In this document: positions 61,950-64,000 of the stretch, piece by piece
Numbering within the stretch: position 1 is the stretch's first letter
How the letters are laid out: every line of letters begins with the position of its first letter
DNA from: Devosia sp. Leaf420
GTDB lineage: Bacteria > Pseudomonadota > Alphaproteobacteria > Rhizobiales > Devosiaceae
Reading direction: 5' to 3'
Assembly (NCBI RefSeq): GCF_001425445.1
Contig: NZ_LMQU01000001.1
Location: 63,221-127,220, forward strand
DNA length: 64,000 nucleotides
Program-made: the position numbers and the translations under genes
The notes under the pieces: generated by a model
The model's database searches: none
The model's input: the letters and a program-made list of their open reading frames with translations, nothing else
Told to the model about the DNA's origin: nothing

Positions 61950-62342
61950 TTAGACGCGGCGCCGCTTGCGCGGACGGCAACCATTGTGCGGGATGGTGGT
62001 GACATCGCGGATCGAGGTGACGTTGAAGCCGGCTGCCTGCAGCGCGCGGAGCGCCGATTCACGGCCTGAACCTGGACCACGAACTTCGACCTCAAGGGTC
62101 TTCATGCCGTGTTCCTGAGCCTTCTTTGCAGCATCTTCAGCGGCAACCTGGGCAGCATATGGGGTCGACTTGCGCGAGCCCTTGAAACCCATAACGCCCG
62201 AGGAGGACCACGAAATCGTGTTGCCCTGCATGTCGGCGATGGTGATCATGGTGTTGTTGAAGGAGGCGTTTACGTGTGCAACGCCCGAAGTGATATTCTT
62301 GCGCTCCTTGCGGCGGACGCGCGTCGTGTCAGTCTTTGCCAT
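61950..62342 (-). CDS. rpsK: 30S ribosomal protein S11
   Basis: The 130-residue S11 with [40 protein letters not shown], and the C-terminal [18 protein letters not shown] typical of the family. It lies between rpsM and rpoA as in other bacteria, separated from rpsM by 154 bases. A small CCCGC/GCGGG hairpin lies in that gap at 62476-62489. Confidence 0.97.
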   Translation of the reverse strand: MAKTDTTRVRRKERKNITSGVAHVNASFNNTMITIADMQGNTISWSSSGVMGFKGSRKSTPYAAQVAAEDAAKKAQEHGMKTLEVEVRGPGSGRESALRALQAAGFNVTSIRDVTTIPHNGCRPRKRRRV

Positions 62343-62496
62343 TCAATTCCTCTGGGGTATCGGCGCTGCCGTAGTACCAGCAGCTCCACCACGGAAGAAG
62401 CGGATCAGGATTTCAGCGATCTCCTTGCCGGAGACCAACCTACCCTGCATCCGCCCTTCCAATTCACATTACCAACCCGCTTGTGCGGGCCAGCTC

Positions 62497-62865
62497 TTAC
62501 TTCTTCTTGCCGGCGATCGGCTTGGCCGGACCCTTGCGGGTACGAGCATTGGTATGCGTACGCTGACCGCGGACCGGCAGGCCACGGCGGTGACGCAGAC
62601 CGCGATAGTTGCCGAGGTCCATCAAACGCTTGATGTTCATTGCAACGTTACGGCGAAGATCGCCTTCCACGACGTAGTCGCGGTCGATCGCTTCACGGAT
62701 CTGGATAACTTCGGCGTCGGTCAGTTCATTGACGCGGCGCTCGGCCGGTATACCGACCTTGGTCGTGATATCATTGGCGAACTTTTCGCCGATCCCGTGA
62801 ATATACTGCAGCGCGATAACCACGCGCTTGTTCGTCGGGATATTGACGCCAGCAATACGAGCCAC
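62497..62865 (-). CDS. rpsM: 30S ribosomal protein S13
   Basis: The 122-residue S13: [22 protein letters not shown], the helix-two-turn-helix region and the basic tail [19 protein letters not shown]. It begins at GTG. adk is 175 bases upstream. Confidence 0.97.
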   Translation of the reverse strand: MARIAGVNIPTNKRVVIALQYIHGIGEKFANDITTKVGIPAERRVNELTDAEVIQIREAIDRDYVVEGDLRRNVAMNIKRLMDLGNYRGLRHRRGLPVRGQRTHTNARTRKGPAKPIAGKKK

Positions 62866-63040
62866 GTCTGCTCTCCTTCATTCAACACGCGCCATCGCGG
62901 CGGGTGTCTTTAAACAACAAGGGACCGGATTTCGACCCCCAACCAATGTGAGGAACCGAACCCAGCCCAAAAATCCATGAGACTGGTGCGGTTCTTTAAG
63001 GATTCGAAAAGGCGAAGTCAACAGTCCCCGCCCTACGAAC

Positions 63041-63604
63041 TTACTTGTCTAGAGCCTTCTTGATGGCTCCAGTGACATTCTCGACCGGCTCCATGCCGTC
63101 CACCGTCTTCACCAGACCCTGTTGACCGTAGTAATCGACCAATGGGGCGGTGCTGGTGGTGTAGACATCCAGGCGCTTGCGGATGACGTCCGGATTGTCA
63201 TCCGGACGATTGCTATCCTTGGAGCGCTGAATCACCCGGCGCACGAGCTCGTCGGCATCTGCCGTGAGCTCGATGACGGCGTCAAGCTTGAGACCTTTGT
63301 TCGCGAGCATGGAATCGAGGGCCTGAGCCTGCGCAATGGTGCGCGGGAAACCATCGAGGATGAAACCAGGCTTGCAGTCTTCAGCATCGATTCGTTCGGA
63401 GACGATGCCGTTGACAATAGTATCCGAGACGAGATCGCCCCGATCCATGATCGCCTTGGCTTCGAGCCCAAGCGGCGTTTGATCGGCAATAGCGGCCCGC
63501 AGGATGTCACCAGTGGACAATTGCGGGATGCCGTAGGCTTCAACCAGAATCTTGGCCTGCGTGCCCTTGCCCGCCCCTGGCGGTCCCAACAGGATCAGTC
63601 TCAT
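63041..63604 (-). CDS. adk: Adenylate kinase
   Basis: Adk balances AMP, ADP and ATP. The 187-residue form has the P-loop [11 protein letters not shown] (8-18), [28 protein letters not shown] and a short lid ([14 protein letters not shown]) in place of the long LID of E. coli, so it is the short type. Its ATG overlaps the secY stop by four bases. Its place between secY and rpsM is the usual one in alphaproteobacteria. Confidence 0.96.
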   Translation of the reverse strand: MRLILLGPPGAGKGTQAKILVEAYGIPQLSTGDILRAAIADQTPLGLEAKAIMDRGDLVSDTIVNGIVSERIDAEDCKPGFILDGFPRTIAQAQALDSMLANKGLKLDAVIELTADADELVRRVIQRSKDSNRPDDNPDVIRKRLDVYTTSTAPLVDYYGQQGLVKTVDGMEPVENVTGAIKKALDK

Positions 63605-64000
63605 CGACGCTTGCCTCCTCCAAGGCGGGATTTCTTCAGCAGCCCCTCATATTGCTGGGCCACGAGATGGCTCTGGATCTGGCTGACCGTATCGAGGGTC
63701 ACCGTCACCATGATCAGCAGCGATGTGCCGCCGATGAACTGAGCAACCGCAAGCTGGCTGAACATCAGCTCCGGAATCAGCGCGATCACCGTGAGGTAAA
63801 GGGCACCGACAACGGTGATGCGCGTCAACACATAATCGATGTGCTGCGCGGTGCGCTCACCCGGACGAATGCCCGGAATGAAGCCGCCAGAACGCTTGAG
63901 GTTGTCTGCCGTCTCGGTCGGATTGAAGACAATGGCCGTGTAGAAGAAGGCAAAAAAGATGATGAAGAAGGCAAAGAGCGCCAGGTGCAGCGGCTGACCG
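63601..64000 (-). CDS. secY: Preprotein translocase subunit SecY, C-terminal part (cut by window end)
   Basis: The last 132 codons of SecY, the pore of the Sec translocon. The visible part includes a membrane segment ([16 protein letters not shown]), [27 protein letters not shown] of the cytoplasmic loop, two further membrane segments and the tail [16 protein letters not shown]. The frame is open to base 64000, and the N-terminal part lies outside. adk starts at the stop codon (ATGA overlap). Confidence 0.95.
   Translation of the reverse strand, partial: GQPLHLALFAFFIIFFAFFYTAIVFNPTETADNLKRSGGFIPGIRPGERTAQHIDYVLTRITVVGALYLTVIALIPELMFSQLAVAQFIGGTSLLIMVTVTLDTVSQIQSHLVAQQYEGLLKKSRLGGGKRR

Overview
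The window looks like ordinary chromosome from a GC-rich alphaproteobacterium of the Hyphomicrobiales (Rhizobiales). A Devosia-type genome fits best, but that genus call is inference. The lineage evidence is the division-plane ATPase MipZ, an NDUFA12-type complex I accessory protein, an ATP12-type F1 chaperone, an RNase E with an acidic insert in its S1 domain and a C-terminal GWW motif, adk between secY and rpsM, and a trpDC-moaC-moeA block.

Layout. 1-4700: end of trpE, then trpG-trpD-trpC-moaC-moeA with overlapping starts and stops. 4701-13457: DUF1295 membrane protein, two REP-like repeat types, clpS-clpA, a D,D-carboxypeptidase with a SPOR domain, a MATE exporter, tRNA-Leu(CAA) and small proteins. 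13493-20610: cell-wall and RNA genes (PBP1A, amidase, rne). 20651-24544: WYL regulator with a VOC protein, an aminotransferase, a thiol-disulfide protein and aroQ. 24577-30459: accB-accC, a hypothetical gene and aat, followed by an APH(3')-like kinase that converges on GyrI-like, SDR, DUF2155 and NDUFA12 genes. 30640-37744: envelope, detoxification and division genes (SMP-30, CAP lipoprotein, TusA-like, a second D,D-carboxypeptidase, DJ-1/PfpI with HxlR, mipZ, DUF1489, GST) and a 33-residue membrane protein. 37876-44243: mgtE, two small enzymes, tRNA-Leu(GAG), an isolated FliN-like protein, lipB, DoxX and rimO. 44283-49949: phosphotriesterase-like hydrolase, sulfate ABC transporter genes without an ATPase gene, and folP-folB-folK. 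49938-54126: ATP12, HAD phosphatase, rluC, fluC and rarA in one leftward run. 54317-60299: DegP-type protease, ornithine decarboxylase with a candidate leader RNA, an epimerase and small proteins. 60377-64000: the secY-adk-rpsM-rpsK-rpoA-rplQ end of the ribosomal protein super-operon, read leftward.

No prophage, insertion sequence, CRISPR array or clear new defence system is visible. The points most worth a second look are small: a candidate leader RNA with a 25-codon upstream frame that overlaps the ornithine decarboxylase start; a long inverted repeat sitting in the promoter of the HxlR gene; a 33-residue membrane protein; a 66-residue protein that is over one third proline; an SDR protein that has lost all three catalytic residues; an APH(3')-like kinase beside aat; and at least three families of REP-like intergenic repeats. 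Starts were moved to internal ATG, GTG or TTG codons wherever a Shine-Dalgarno sequence and family length supported it. Several genes appear to use TTG.
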